From Tetragonia tetragonoides (Eukaryota; Streptophyta; Magnoliopsida; Caryophyllales; Aizoaceae), in contig CM076148.1 of the NCBI GenBank assembly GCA_038025085.1, forward strand, positions 436,501 through 500,500: DNA of 64,000 bases, read 5' to 3'. The notes under the pieces were generated by a model that was not told the DNA's origin, did not search any database, and saw only the letters and a list, made by a program, of their open reading frames with translations. Below are positions 12,312-23,000 of this stretch, piece after piece; the stretch's first letter is position 1; every line of letters begins with the position of its first letter. The position numbers and the translations under genes were made by a program.

Positions 12312-14495
12312 TCAAGAGAAGACCAAAACTGCATTCTGTCTGTTCTTTTTAATGAAATTATTAACCAACAAATACCACGTAACGGAGTTGGGAACAAAGC
12401 CATTGTCTAAACCTCTATACAGAACGACCAAGGCAGCATCAGACATGCCAACCTTACAATGCCAAGTAATCAAGGTGTTGTAAGTGATAGCATCAGGGCG
12501 AATCCCCTCAACTTCTAATCGTTCAAAGAGGTTAACAGCCTCTTGGATTCGTTCCATCCTACATAAACCATTTATCAGGATATTATAAGTAACTATGTCT
12601 GGTGTCAAACCTCTATGAATCATATCTCTCAAAAACTCAAGTGCATATTGCACTCTCCCTGTTTGGCAGAGACCATTGATCACTATATTACATGTAACAG
12701 TGCTCCGTTTAAGCCCTTTCCTGATCATTTCTTCAAATAACCCAACTGCTTTGTCCACAGCTCTACCCTCACAAAGTGCCCTTATAAGGCCATTGTAGGT
12801 GGTTTCATCAAGCGGTAACCCTCTGAATAACATATCATTTACAAGCTTGAATGCTTCCTCTGTTGCACCTCTGCTTAAATACGCATGGATTAAAGTGTTG
12901 TAAGTAACCGAGTCGGCAATCACTCCTTCCAACAACATATCCCTGTATAACCCCAAGGCTTCTTCCATTCTATCAACCTTGCATAGCCCAGATATCAAAG
13001 AATTAAATGTATATTTATCAGGCTTACATCCTTTGATCGACATCTCGGCATATATTCTTAAAGCCTCTTCAATCTTTTCATCCTTGCAAAAAGCACTTAT
13101 AAAGCAATTGTACCCTGCTGTATTTAGCCTGAGCCTCTTTGCTGACATCTGATCCAGGAAACAATAGGCCTCGTCTAGTTTACCGTTCTTACAAAAACCA
13201 TCAATTAATGTTGTGTAGGTAGTCACATTAGGCTTACACCCTTTGCTTTCCATCTCTTCCACCAACTCACAAGCAGATCCCAGAAAGCCCTCTTTGCATA
13301 GACCACGGATTAGTATGCTATATGTGTATGTATCTGGTTCACATCCAGGACCTACCATGCTTTCTTGTATAATTGCCTTAGCTTCATCAAGTTTTCCAGT
13401 CATAACATAACCATTTATCAAGGTATTGAAAAGTACAACATTGGGCTCAGGAACTTTGTTCAACAAAGCCCTTGCTTCTATGACTTGACCTGATCTACAA
13501 AGGCCATGCATCAAAAACCCATAGGTCATTGCATTTGGGGTGAAACCCCGAGAGAGCATTCGATCAACCATCTTGGCTGCCTCGTGAATCCGACTAAGCT
13601 TACAGAGACCATGTATGACATCATTGAACGTTTCAGTATCAGGCACGCAACCCATTAACATCATCTCTTCCAAAAGGGTCACTGCATCATTCACTCTATT
13701 AACCTTAGACAATGCATGAATCAGAGTCTGATAAATAATTGAATTTGGAACACACCCATACTTGGTCATGTCCCTAAGAAGCGTTAATGCAGTGTCCACC
13801 TCATGAACCTTACAAAGCGCTTTCATCACAACACCAAATGTATATACAGTTGGGGAAATACCCTTATTCAACATATCGTAAAACACGTTTGGGGCAACCT
13901 TGTGACAGTTCCCAGCTACCAGAATCTCTAAGACAACATTGTAAGATTTAAAACTTGGCTCGAAACCGTAAACATTCCTCATATCCAACAATAACCTGGT
14001 TGCTTGACCAGGCAACCCAACCTTTCCATAACATCTCATAACTAACATGAAAAGGGACTCCTTAAAAACAAGTCCCTCCTCTTTCATTCGCAACAGTAGC
14101 CTATCTATTTCCTTAAACTCTGAAGCAGCTCCAAGCTTATTAATCAAAGTGTAATACACATCGAAAGAATGAGAGTACCCACTCTGGGTACCGGCCCATT
14201 CGAAGATCTCCATTGATGTGGGCACATCAATAGGCAGCTCAAGCAACTTATACAGTCTATAGGGTGTAAGGAAATGGAATGATTTCTGAAGATCTTCAAG
14301 ATCAAAGGGTTTAAATAATTTTTCCCACTCAGTCTCAGCATTAAAATGCCCATTTGTGTTTGAATCTCCTCTTGAATCATCAGTAGAAAAATAATTGGCA
14401 TAAGCTCCAGGTGAATATAATGGGAAAGTGGAGTTTCTAGGGAGGGACAGAAGTTTCTGGGTCACATAAGCCAATAGTTGTGGTCTTCTTACCAT
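12312..14495 (-). CDS. MTL1: Mitochondrial P-type PPR protein, MTL1/At5g64320-like
   Basis: Uninterrupted 727-codon reading frame. The ATG at 14495 is the first in frame; the codon two before it is TTG and is not used as a start. The product has a basic, Leu/Arg-rich N-terminus fitting a mitochondrial presequence, then about 15 tandem 35-residue P-type PPR motifs, for example TYTTLIDGFCKNGKLDEA and TFNSLISGLCKVDRMEEA. From memory it aligns along its length with Arabidopsis At5g64320, including LHFLTPYRLYKLLELP-like, FKSYNVVLEILVAGNCHKVA and NVFYDMLNKGISPT. That protein, MTL1, is reported to act in translation and splicing of mitochondrial nad7 mRNA. Function here is inferred from that similarity. 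Upstream, a leader exon ending at 15174 (CCAG|GTACAC) and an acceptor before 14506 suggest a 5' UTR intron. Confidence 0.93.
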   Translation of the reverse strand: MVRRPQLLAYVTQKLLSLPRNSTFPLYSPGAYANYFSTDDSRGDSNTNGHFNAETEWEKLFKPFDLEDLQKSFHFLTPYRLYKLLELPIDVPTSMEIFEWAGTQSGYSHSFDVYYTLINKLGAASEFKEIDRLLLRMKEEGLVFKESLFMLVMRCYGKVGLPGQATRLLLDMRNVYGFEPSFKSYNVVLEILVAGNCHKVAPNVFYDMLNKGISPTVYTFGVVMKALCKVHEVDTALTLLRDMTKYGCVPNSIIYQTLIHALSKVNRVNDAVTLLEEMMLMGCVPDTETFNDVIHGLCKLSRIHEAAKMVDRMLSRGFTPNAMTYGFLMHGLCRSGQVIEARALLNKVPEPNVVLFNTLINGYVMTGKLDEAKAIIQESMVGPGCEPDTYTYSILIRGLCKEGFLGSACELVEEMESKGCKPNVTTYTTLIDGFCKNGKLDEAYCFLDQMSAKRLRLNTAGYNCFISAFCKDEKIEEALRIYAEMSIKGCKPDKYTFNSLISGLCKVDRMEEALGLYRDMLLEGVIADSVTYNTLIHAYLSRGATEEAFKLVNDMLFRGLPLDETTYNGLIRALCEGRAVDKAVGLFEEMIRKGLKRSTVTCNIVINGLCQTGRVQYALEFLRDMIHRGLTPDIVTYNILINGLCRMERIQEAVNLFERLEVEGIRPDAITYNTLITWHCKVGMSDAALVVLYRGLDNGFVPNSVTWYLLVNNFIKKNRQNAVLVFS

Positions 14496-15290
14496 AACCA
14501 ATGCCCCTAAATTGAAAGAATTTTAAGCTTAGTACATAGAGAAAATAAGGTACCTGTTGAGACACTAGGTACATTTAGTTCTGGAAAATGTTTTTGAGTT
14601 TTCCATTTCCAATTTTCTAGGATTCTCCAAGATTTTCATCTACAAGGAAGACAACAGAATATTTACGAAATTACTTCAAAACATCCTACTAATTCTTGAG
14701 AAAAAGAAAATGAAAGCAAACAAAAAGACACTAACAAATTGGTGATCGAATGCCGAACCAAGGTCAAATATCAGAACCCTAATTCAACTTTGAAAAAACA
14801 AAGTTCAAAGATCAGAACCCTAATTCAACTTTGAATAAAGTTCTAATTTTTTGATGAGGATCATGCTTTTCAAATGGAAAAGTAAAATCCGAAGATATCC
14901 GTTCAAGTCTTCAGCTTAATACTGAGCTTGAGTGTCAATACATATCCTCTACAGAATGTCATTCATTTTCTAATAAAAGCAAAGACCCAATTAAAGGAAT
15001 TCAAATATCTTCAAGTTTTAGTTTCGTTTGGCCAATTAAGGCGCTTTTCGACAAACCCTAAGTCTCGAAGAATGAATAAGCTGATGATGCAAGAAGAGAA
15101 CTCGAATGACAGATGATAAGTAATATTAGAGAAGATCAAAGCATTGCAAGGAGAGAGAGAGAGAGATGTGTACCTGGAGGTTGGAGAAATGGAAGGAAAT
15201 AGAGCGCAATTTGAAGAAGCTGCTTCCTTTGGTAGGCACTGATGAATTGATATGGTGCGAAACACGGGCCTCTTTTGTGTCCAGGGAAAA
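14496..15290 (-). promoter_or_regulatory. Probable 5' leader and leader intron of the MTL1-like gene
   Basis: A donor consensus on the minus strand ends a GA/CT-bearing leader exon at 15174 (CT tract near 15150-15166). An acceptor (ATTTAG) precedes 14506, 11 bases before the start codon. The intervening 14507-15173 shows no coding sequence; the direct repeat around 14765-14835 (TCAGAACCCTAATTCAACTT, twice) lies inside it. Confidence 0.45.
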
Positions 15291-15701
15291 AAAATGAAAA
15301 CAAGCCCATTGAAATATTTTTGAGGTACATTAGCCTTTAGGACTTAGGTCTCAAGTTGAATTGAACTCTGGTGGGAAAATAAATCCACTTTCGAGTGTTT
15401 ACCACGTTCATGCCCAAGGCTCTCATTTCACATCTGAGTATGTAAGTCAAAACTCACCCCATAACTTTAGTTCATTCTTGAGTTTCGTTTAAGAAGTGAG
15501 TTTGACCCCTCCTATAAAAAAACATGACTTATAATATAAATCAAGAGGCTCGACCCAAACGGTAAAGCCAATGCATTAACCTTTTTTTTTTTTTGCGCTC
15601 CATAAAAAGAGGGTGCAAGTAAATGCCGATTGAGGCACCTTCTACTACCGTACTACGTTATGTTCGGACTTTCACGTTCAACGGCGAACATATTAGACTA
15701 A

Positions 15702-16129
15702 GGCCCTGTTCTCGTCAACAGAATGGTGCGGGACGGTGAAGAACGGAACGGAAATTACAGCGCGGTGAGGAACGGAACGGAAATTGCATCGCGGGACGAA
15801 GGCCCTGTTCTCTTCAACGGAAGGGTGCGGGACGGATCGGAACGGATTGGAACGGAACGGAACGGCGCCGCGCGGATAATTCAAAAATATATGAGACAAA
15901 ATGAAGTACAGAATGTTGCGCGGAACGGAACGGAACGGAATGCAGCATGGAATCGATGAAAAGAATAGGACCGAAATGGAATAATAAATATAACTTGTGC
16001 GGTAGACGGAAATTACGGCGCGGTGCGGAACGGAACGGAAATTGTGGTGCGGTGCAGAACGCAACCGAAATTGTGGTGCGGTGCAGAACGGAACAGAATG
16101 CAGCATAGAAACGACGAAAAAACAGGGCC
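15702..16129. mobile_element. Harbinger-type MITE made of GGAAC-rich repeats
   Basis: A 428 bp non-coding element with terminal inverted repeats: left GGCCCTGTTCTCGTC, right arm reading GGCCCTGTTTTTTCGTC on the other strand. It is flanked by the 3 bp duplication TAA (15699-15701 and 16130-16132). TIR beginning GGCCCTGTT and a TAA/TTA target duplication are typical of PIF/Harbinger elements. The inside is a run of diverged units of the kind GGAACGGAACGGAAATT and GTGCGGAACGGAACG. The left terminus is repeated internally at about 15801 (GGCCCTGTTCTCTTCAACGG), suggesting one element inserted into or partly duplicated by another. Open frames through the repeats (15693-16106) are low-complexity artefacts. 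Confidence 0.75.
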
Positions 16130-16436
16130 TAAGTGAACAACCAGTGCAAGCACAAGCCCCGTCAGCATAGCATCAACAAGAGACTCTCATAATTCCTAAA
16201 AATCAGCACACAAGATGCATTAACAACTTTTAGATAGAAATGCATTAACAACTTTTAGGTTGCAATGCATTAACAAGTCGCAGACTCACAGCCACAGGTT
16301 CAGTAATATATTTTTAGTATATTATGTTTTTCTGCAATGCTAGAAAGACCGTTAGCTCCAGGCCACAACTACAAGTCATATACTGTTAGAATAGAATGCA
16401 TTCACTCCACAACCATTCTGACATCCAAAACTAGAG

Positions 16437-16982
16437 ATGGAAATCACACTCGAGCCTTACCAGCTCTCAGATGTGGACCACTTCATGGAATGGGCTTGTG
16501 ATAGTTGTGACCCTCAAGTGCTTGAGTACAGCAGGCTTCAACAGTGGGTGAGCCATAAATCTTCAAGGCAAGAAATTGAGAGCTACCTTAAGGAAGTGGT
16601 CATTCCTCACCCCTGGTACCGAGCCATCTGCTTGAACGGGAACCCAATTGGCTTCATCTCTATCGAACCAGAGGGCCCGGATATAATTCATAGATGCCGA
16701 GCACTCCTATCCTACGCCCTGGGCCGCGACTATTGGGGCCGAGGCATTGCCACCACTGCGATTAGGATGGCTGTTCCGGCTGCTTTCAGAGACCTTCCCG
16801 AGCTGGTGAGGATTGAAGCATTCGTAGATCCCAACAACAAGGCCTCCCTGAAGGTACTCGACAAGGTGGGTTTTGTCAAAGAAGGCTTTCTTAGGAAGTA
16901 TGTGATGGTGAACGGTCAGGCTCTTGATCTTTTCATCTACAGCTTCTTGTCTACTGATAATATCCCTGTGGTTCATAATTAG
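16437..16982 (+). CDS. GNAT-family N-acetyltransferase, intact copy 1
   Basis: Single-exon 181-residue protein of the RimJ/RimL-like GNAT fold found in small plant gene families; it is expected to transfer acetyl from acetyl-CoA, with substrate unknown. The acetyl-CoA loop is seen as SYALGRDYWGRGIATTAI (about residues 93-110), followed by the strand and helix around FVDPNNKASLKVLDKVGFVKEG. Full family length (about 170-190) and an ATG directly before the conserved ITLEPYQLSDVDHFMEWA start support the call. It heads a head-to-tail array with two related copies at 17852 and 18851 and is the only one with an open frame. Confidence 0.9.
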   Translation: MEITLEPYQLSDVDHFMEWACDSCDPQVLEYSRLQQWVSHKSSRQEIESYLKEVVIPHPWYRAICLNGNPIGFISIEPEGPDIIHRCRALLSYALGRDYWGRGIATTAIRMAVPAAFRDLPELVRIEAFVDPNNKASLKVLDKVGFVKEGFLRKYVMVNGQALDLFIYSFLSTDNIPVVHN

Positions 16983-17239
16983 AGCTTAACTATTAGAAGC
17001 AACTCGATCATCTTTGATTTTGCTGTGAGGGTATTATCTTTTGTAGTACGTTTTTATCAGCACTTCAATTAATGATACATCGGTCTATTAAGAAATAAAC
17101 CATTAGATGGACCTCTATTATGAATAGGAAACGTAACAATCAACATGTTACAGTACTTCCTTACAGCAGAATCATATGCATTTCATCTACGGCAAATCAG
17201 TTAAGAGTAATCATGCCTTTGGACAGCTTCTGTAAAGTA

Positions 17240-17370
17240 TGTGGTTCGGGAAGTGAGGTGCAGCGCAGTGGCGTGGCCTCCCGATTTCGTGGCTTCAGCC
17301 CGGGATCGATTCCCGTTACCCCTCCCCTCCCCCCTCCCCTCTCCCCGTCTCCCCTCCCCCTTTGTAAGAC
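17240..17370 (+). mobile_element. Probable tRNA-derived SINE fragment
   Basis: Between GNAT copies 1 and 2, a stretch far richer in G+C than its surroundings has an A-box-like GCGCAGTGGCGTGG (about 17262-17275) and a B-box-like GGATCGATTCCC (about 17302-17313) at roughly tRNA spacing, then a C-rich tract ending in TTTGTAAG. This matches the head of plant tRNA-derived SINEs. No target duplication was found, so the borders are uncertain. Confidence 0.45.
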
Positions 17371-17851
17371 TATAAACACAGTGGGAACCACAACAAAGAT
17401 TCTGATTACTGGGATACAGCTGATAAACTGTGATTATGTATATTTTTCATCTGTTCCCAAATATTTTTCAATTACTCGTAAAATCGTGAGCGAATAGTAT
17501 GCACTACACTAAACTTGTCTTGCTCCCAACAGAAACCAACAAGTAAACATATGGAGCAAAAGATAGTCCTCATTTGTTGTTAATTACTGCCTAAAAACTT
17601 GTAAATTTATAAAGTAATAGTCCCAACGACATTGCCGGATCAAAACATGGAAGTCATTGTTATTTAATTTAGTTAAGTCACGATTTCATTACTCAATGCC
17701 AAGTTGCATATGCTAGCTTGTAAATCTAGTTTCAACAATGGCGGCCCCTGCCCCGTAGCATAGTACCGAGTAGTACTATAATTGCACACTCGTAGTTCAA
17801 ATATCAAAGCTGATATCCATGAACAAACAGCAAAGCAATCCAACATTAGAA

Positions 17852-18391
17852 ATGGAAATCACACTTATGTCCTACCAGCTCTCAGATGTAGACCACTTCA
17901 TGGAATGGGCTTGTGACTCTCAAGTACTTGAGTTCAGCAGGATCCAGGAGTGGGTTAATCCTAACTCTTCAAGGCAAGATATTGAGAGCTACCGTAGGGA
18001 TGTGGTCATTCCCCACCCATGGTACCGAGCCATCTGCTTGGCCTCATATGCGTGGAGCCAGTAGGCCCAGGTTATGAGAATTGAGAGGGGCCGAGCAGTC
18101 CTATCCTATGCCCTGGGTCACGACTACTGGAGCCGAGGCATTGCCACCACTGCGATCAGGATGGCTGTTCCGGCTGCTTTCAGAGACCTCCCTCAGCAGC
18201 TGACTCTGAGGACCGAAGCCTTCGTTGATCTCGAAAACAAGGCCTCCCAGAGAGTACTTGACAAGGTGATGGGTTTTCTCAAAGAAGGCTTTCTTAGGCA
18301 GTATGTTATGTTGGACAACGGAGAGAGTCTTGATCTTTTTATCTATAGCATTTTACCCACAGATCAGATATCCCTGCTCGTAGCTAGCTAG
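17852..18391 (+). pseudogene. GNAT acetyltransferase copy 2, frame broken
   Basis: Closely related to copy 1 (same MEITLxxYQLSDVDHFMEWAC start and SYALG.DYW.RGIATTAIRMAVPAAFRDLP core). Relative to copy 1 it lacks about 16 bases after CATCTGCTTG (near 18040), apparently removed between two short TTG repeats. A second length change about 40 bases later puts the frame back, so 18074-18391 is again in frame with the start; between the two changes the frame reads into TAG at 18062-18064. Two small in-frame insertions follow (PQQLTLRTEAF, DKVMGF). An upstream in-frame ATG exists at 17819. As written it cannot make a full acetyltransferase, since the acetyl-CoA loop lies after the stop. Confidence 0.8.
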
Positions 18392-18850
18392 GTTGCTAGA
18401 GCTAAATATGCAAGTAACTGATATTCAAGATTTTATTCGAAATTTTATTAGAACGAATTTAATTAGTACTTCACTTTTCTTTTAATGGAAATTATCACCT
18501 CAAGGCTTCACAGTTCACACAATCTGCCAACCTGTTGACACCACGAAGCTACCAAGTTCGATTTGGAAGGTTTTATGTTGTTACCTTAAATTCCGTTTAT
18601 TCATTTCCATATTTTTGGTCATTGTTTTTTTGCCTTATATAAGAGATTTGATTTGAAGAATCTTATCAAGAATCAAGAAACAAGAAACAAGAAAAGATTT
18701 AAATTGAAAGATTACAGGCCAAATCCTTACCTTAACCTTCAAGGGCAAGTTGATATAATCATATAAATTGGGAGAAGCATACGTAGCTACATACCCTCAC
18801 CCCAACCATTATCAATGTCATCAGGTGAAAATCACAATCCACAAGTAGAC
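18392..18850. other. Spacer between GNAT copies 2 and 3
   Basis: AT-rich DNA without an open frame of note. An ATATAAG-type element and a short AAGAATCAAGAAACAAGAAA tract near 18640-18700 resemble a plant promoter and leader, which may have served copy 3. Confidence 0.35.
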
Positions 18851-19381
18851 ATGGAAATCACAATTAGGCCATATTAACTATCTGACGTCGACGACTTCCG
18901 TGCATGGGCAATCAGCCGAGACGTACTCTACTTCAGCAAGCTAGGGCGCTGGTTGGATCAAGATTCTTCAAGGGAACAAGTTGTGAGCTTTTTTAATGAA
19001 AGGATATTTCCCCATCCATGGTACCGTGCCATATGCCTGAACAGCCGCCCTATTGGATTCGTATGTATCGAGCCAGGCTCCGCTCAACATAGTGGCAGAG
19101 GTCTTGTATCCTATGCATTGGGACGCGACTACTGGAGTAAAGGCATCGCTACACCTGCAATGAAGATTGCTGTTACGGCTGCTTTCAAAGAGCTCCCTGG
19201 TTTATTGAGGATCGAAGCTTTCGTCGATCCTGGTAACTCAGCCTCTGAGAGGGTGCTGGAGAAGGTGGGTTTCATCCAGGAAGGTTTCCTTAGGAAGTAT
19301 TTGATAGTCAAAGAGACGGGCATTGATGTTATTATGTATAGCATCCTATCTACTGATCCTATAGGCAACCCAAGCAATTAG
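18851..19381 (+). pseudogene. GNAT acetyltransferase copy 3, nonsense at codon 9
   Basis: Starts MEITIRPY and then has TAA at 18875-18877 where copies 1 and 2 have glutamine (PYQLSDVD), a single CAA-to-TAA change. After the stop the same frame stays open for 168 codons to 19381 with all GNAT features: LSDVDDFRAWA, HPWYRAICLNSRPIGFVCIEP, SYALGRDYWSKGIATPAM, FVDPGNSASERVLEKVGFIQEG. It is more diverged from copy 1 than copy 2 is. The next in-frame ATG lies inside the acetyl-CoA loop helix, so re-initiation would not give a functional domain. It may be a young null allele. Confidence 0.8.
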
Positions 19382-20076
19382 GTTCCGGTTGGTGTTTTTT
19401 TGGGTGCAGTCAGAGGGTGTAGTAGGGGTTTAGGCTCTAACATTTACCAACAGATTCAACGTTGAAGACATCATGCTTTTCATCATTTCCGAGTTTTCTT
19501 TTCTTTTCTTTTTTTTGATAGAGATAATTGTTTACTAGCTACGATTTTGCCAAAGCGAGTTCAATATCGTTTTGATGCTTATGTTTAAGTTCTTGATCGA
19601 AATTGATTTCACCTTGACTGATTTCTCATAAGGTTGAGCACATGAATTATGAATCTTTAAACGTGGATCTATAGAGGTGAGATATATTTCTAAAGCTACC
19701 AGCCAATTGATAAGAGTTTCATTAACAATTAACAGCTGAAACAGGTAATTACTTTTGGACGGGAAAGGATTTATATCCTTTAGTTGCTTTTCCCCTCTGG
19801 CAAAATAGCAAATTTCATCCGAAGCACTGCTAGATTGCTCATCAGAAAATAAACAAATTGCCCTTAAACAAGTTTGCCACAAAACAGCTGCGGTGTAGGC
19901 TAAAATTCTTAACATCTTTCAAAGCATCCAAGTACAGGACGACAATTACTAAGATATAAAAGCACATCTAACCTGGATCCCTACTTCGTGTATGCTGTTT
20001 TGTTACAACATGAGCAACTGCCGTTAATGTAGTTTACACGCCATCGGCAACACTCCTATTAACAAAATAGATGAAC
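19382..20076. other. Intergenic, convergent GNAT array / thymidine kinase
   Basis: 3' flanks of both neighbours. A 126-codon minus-strand open frame (19535-19915) has no recognisable motif and an unconvincing composition, so it is not called. Confidence 0.45.
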
Positions 20077-23000
20077 CTATCCACAATGAACTTTTTGTTG
20101 CAAGACCATTCTTGCGGTTTCAATGACTACCTGTCCACTTACATAGTGCTGCCTGCACACAGGCATGTATACTTCAGCCCCACCTATCAGCTCAGTCTGC
20201 TTTTCTTCAGTTTTCCTCAAGGTGAAATTGGCACGTTTACCGCACAGTTCGCACCGAGCAGTGAGCTTCGTTACAGAGTCCGCAAGTGGAATTATATCAA
20301 GCACAGAGCCAAAACTCCTCCTACAAGGAATCTAGGAATTAACCAAAATGAAGATATAGCTAGGAAGAATTATACTGTGTATGAAGATATAGATCAAACA
20401 AGTTTAATTTAGCCACTAGTTCAAATAAAACAAAAACTTAAAATGTGACTAATACCTCAAGTAGTCACCATCAAGTCCAGCAACTATAATGGTCTTGCCA
20501 TCTTGATCAGCAGCTCTCTGGCAGAAATCGTAAAGATCCCCAAAAAATTGTGCTTCATCAATACCGATCACATCTAGCTGCAAATTTCCCATCTATCAGA
20601 AAGCATTTCTGTGTGATATAAAGAAAATGGTATGCAACAGAGAATTCAGAAATTGAGCATTCCACGCAGTTTATGAAAGAATATTTACAAACCCACTGAG
20701 TCATAAGCAAAGCGCTAACTCTACCAATGACTACGTCAACAAAAGAAATTCCAGAACTAGTAGCTCTTCTCCAGAAAGAGATGTTCAAATCAATATACAT
20801 GGCTACCTCCAAAACCATACTTTGCATGTGATATACCAAAATTCACGTTATCATTTTCTATATAATGATACCTCATCATAAGCACTCGGACCAAAGTTTT
20901 GTCTGAATGATGACAAGTCACGCAATGCCAAGCATGGATATTTATCCCCATCATGAGTGACAACAGAATTGAGTTCATATCTTGTGTCTTTGCTCGATTT
21001 AACCACAGCCACGTTCCTGTATTTGAGAAAACATGTTATAAGATACCGATCATGTAGTATTATCAGCATCCAGAATGCTTGACACAATATGTCAAACCAG
21101 GTCTTCACATCACACATGTATAGATATCATCTCAATTTGTCAATCATAAAGCAATTTAAGGGAAGAGGATAGGGGTTTCAAAGCTGAAATTGAAACTGCA
21201 ATTCTACACCAATCTGTGTTGTGGTGATCAGAATTCTGCCATTATCATGTTGTACCGTACCATACCATACCATACTGTCCCATACCACACCATTGCCCAT
21301 TGCCTCTCATGAGATTCCAATAAGCAGGGGTGAGGAAGGGTTTAATGTATGGAGCCTGACCCCTACATTTCTTCCTTTTTTTTTGAGGAAGACCCCTGCT
21401 TTTCTGCTAGATCTTTGATAAAATCTCTATTAATTATCAGCTAGTTCACAAGTAACAACAGGTGCGAAGCACAAACGAGCTTAGTGAGCTATTTTAACTT
21501 ATTTAGTCCATTAAAGACTTATAGTCCAAAGCAGATAAATTTTCAATAGCAACTCTGTCAGCTCCCTTGTCTGACATTTAGCAGGAGAATAGACACGCAG
21601 TCACACACCAAGTCAAAAATCAAAACAGTTCTCGCCAGATCCTCCAGTTAAACATATTATTTAAGCTTTACTAATCCTTCTTCTTTCTCTGTCAGAAAGA
21701 AAAAGCAGATTGTGTAAGAAAGGAAAAACAAATTCTGCCATTCAATGGGCCCAGCACGTCCAGGCTTCCCACATTTGCAAAGTTTGACTGTATTTTGCCC
21801 ATTCCAAGATATCTATCTTTTCACAAGGGGCATGGATGTTTCAAAAACTTCACACCAACAGCAAAGGTCAGGAACTCTCTTATATCCTACATAACTCCAG
21901 CTTAGTTTTTTCAAAAAGAAAAAAAGGAAAAGAAAATGAAAATGAAGATTGCATCCCAGAAATCATGCCAAAACCTTGAACATCAAAAACAAGATGTACT
22001 CAAATTCATCAATCACATTTAGACGCATGTGTGACAGTCCTATGGTACATCATGAAGATGATAGCAAGCATTACCAATCACATATCCATCATGCACCCAC
22101 AAGTAGATGATAGTAACCAGACTAACCACCAATCATCCATAGGACCATAATGCACCCAAAAACTACTTTTTACACTCTAAGAGCAAATTAAACAGAGGAA
22201 TAACTATGACACACTTGAGTATTTCAAGCAAACATAATTAGAAGGCGCCTCGCCTCAATTCTGGTATTCTTTTAGTGCCCTGCCAGTGACAGGAAAGCTA
22301 ACAGAACATACCTTGAATTATTTTATACATCCTGGCAGCAACTTTTAACAACGAAGATCCTGTAAATTGTAATGATGGATAAGGCTACTCAGAAGATAAG
22401 TCAGGAACATAACCATTGTCCACTAGTACACAATTCAACTCATTCAGCATTTGATATGTTTTCTCAGTGTCCTTGTGTGTATTATCACCCTTAAAGAAGA
22501 AATGGATCTCATTTTGAACCTCAATCCTACTATATGCAGGGTCCTTTTTAACCCCACAATCCCTCATCAAACCCCTGACCTGTGCTACATTTTCCCACAA
22601 TCCATAAGCGGCATAACTATTAGACAGTACAACATACTTTCCGACATTTTCAGCCTCCAGCTCAAAAAATTTCTTTGCTGATAATTTCAGCAGTTCAACA
22701 TTCCCATGAATTCTACAAGCCCCAAGCAGAGAACCCCAAACCACAGAGTTCTCCTTGAATGTTGAGCTACTAACAAACTTATAAGCCTCTTCTAACCTTC
22801 CAGCACGTCCTAAGAGATCAACTATGGTTGCACAATGTTTCCCACGTGGTTGGATTCCATAATCATTTTTCATAGAAAGGAAATACTTCCAACCTTCATC
22901 AATAAGTCCTCCGTGGCTACACGCAGAAAGAACAGCGAGGAAGGTGACATAGTTGGGTCTCAAACCTTCTTCAATCATTTTATGAAAGAGTTCCAACACC

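Noticed and set aside
15693..16106. 137-codon minus-strand open frame and 78-codon plus-strand frame
   Set aside because: Both run through the GGAAC-type repeats of the MITE and give repetitive SVPHRAV/ERNGTE-like products; they exist only because the repeat lacks stops.
19535..19915. 126-codon minus-strand open frame
   Set aside because: No motif, no splice or promoter context, and it lies in the shared 3' flank of two genes.
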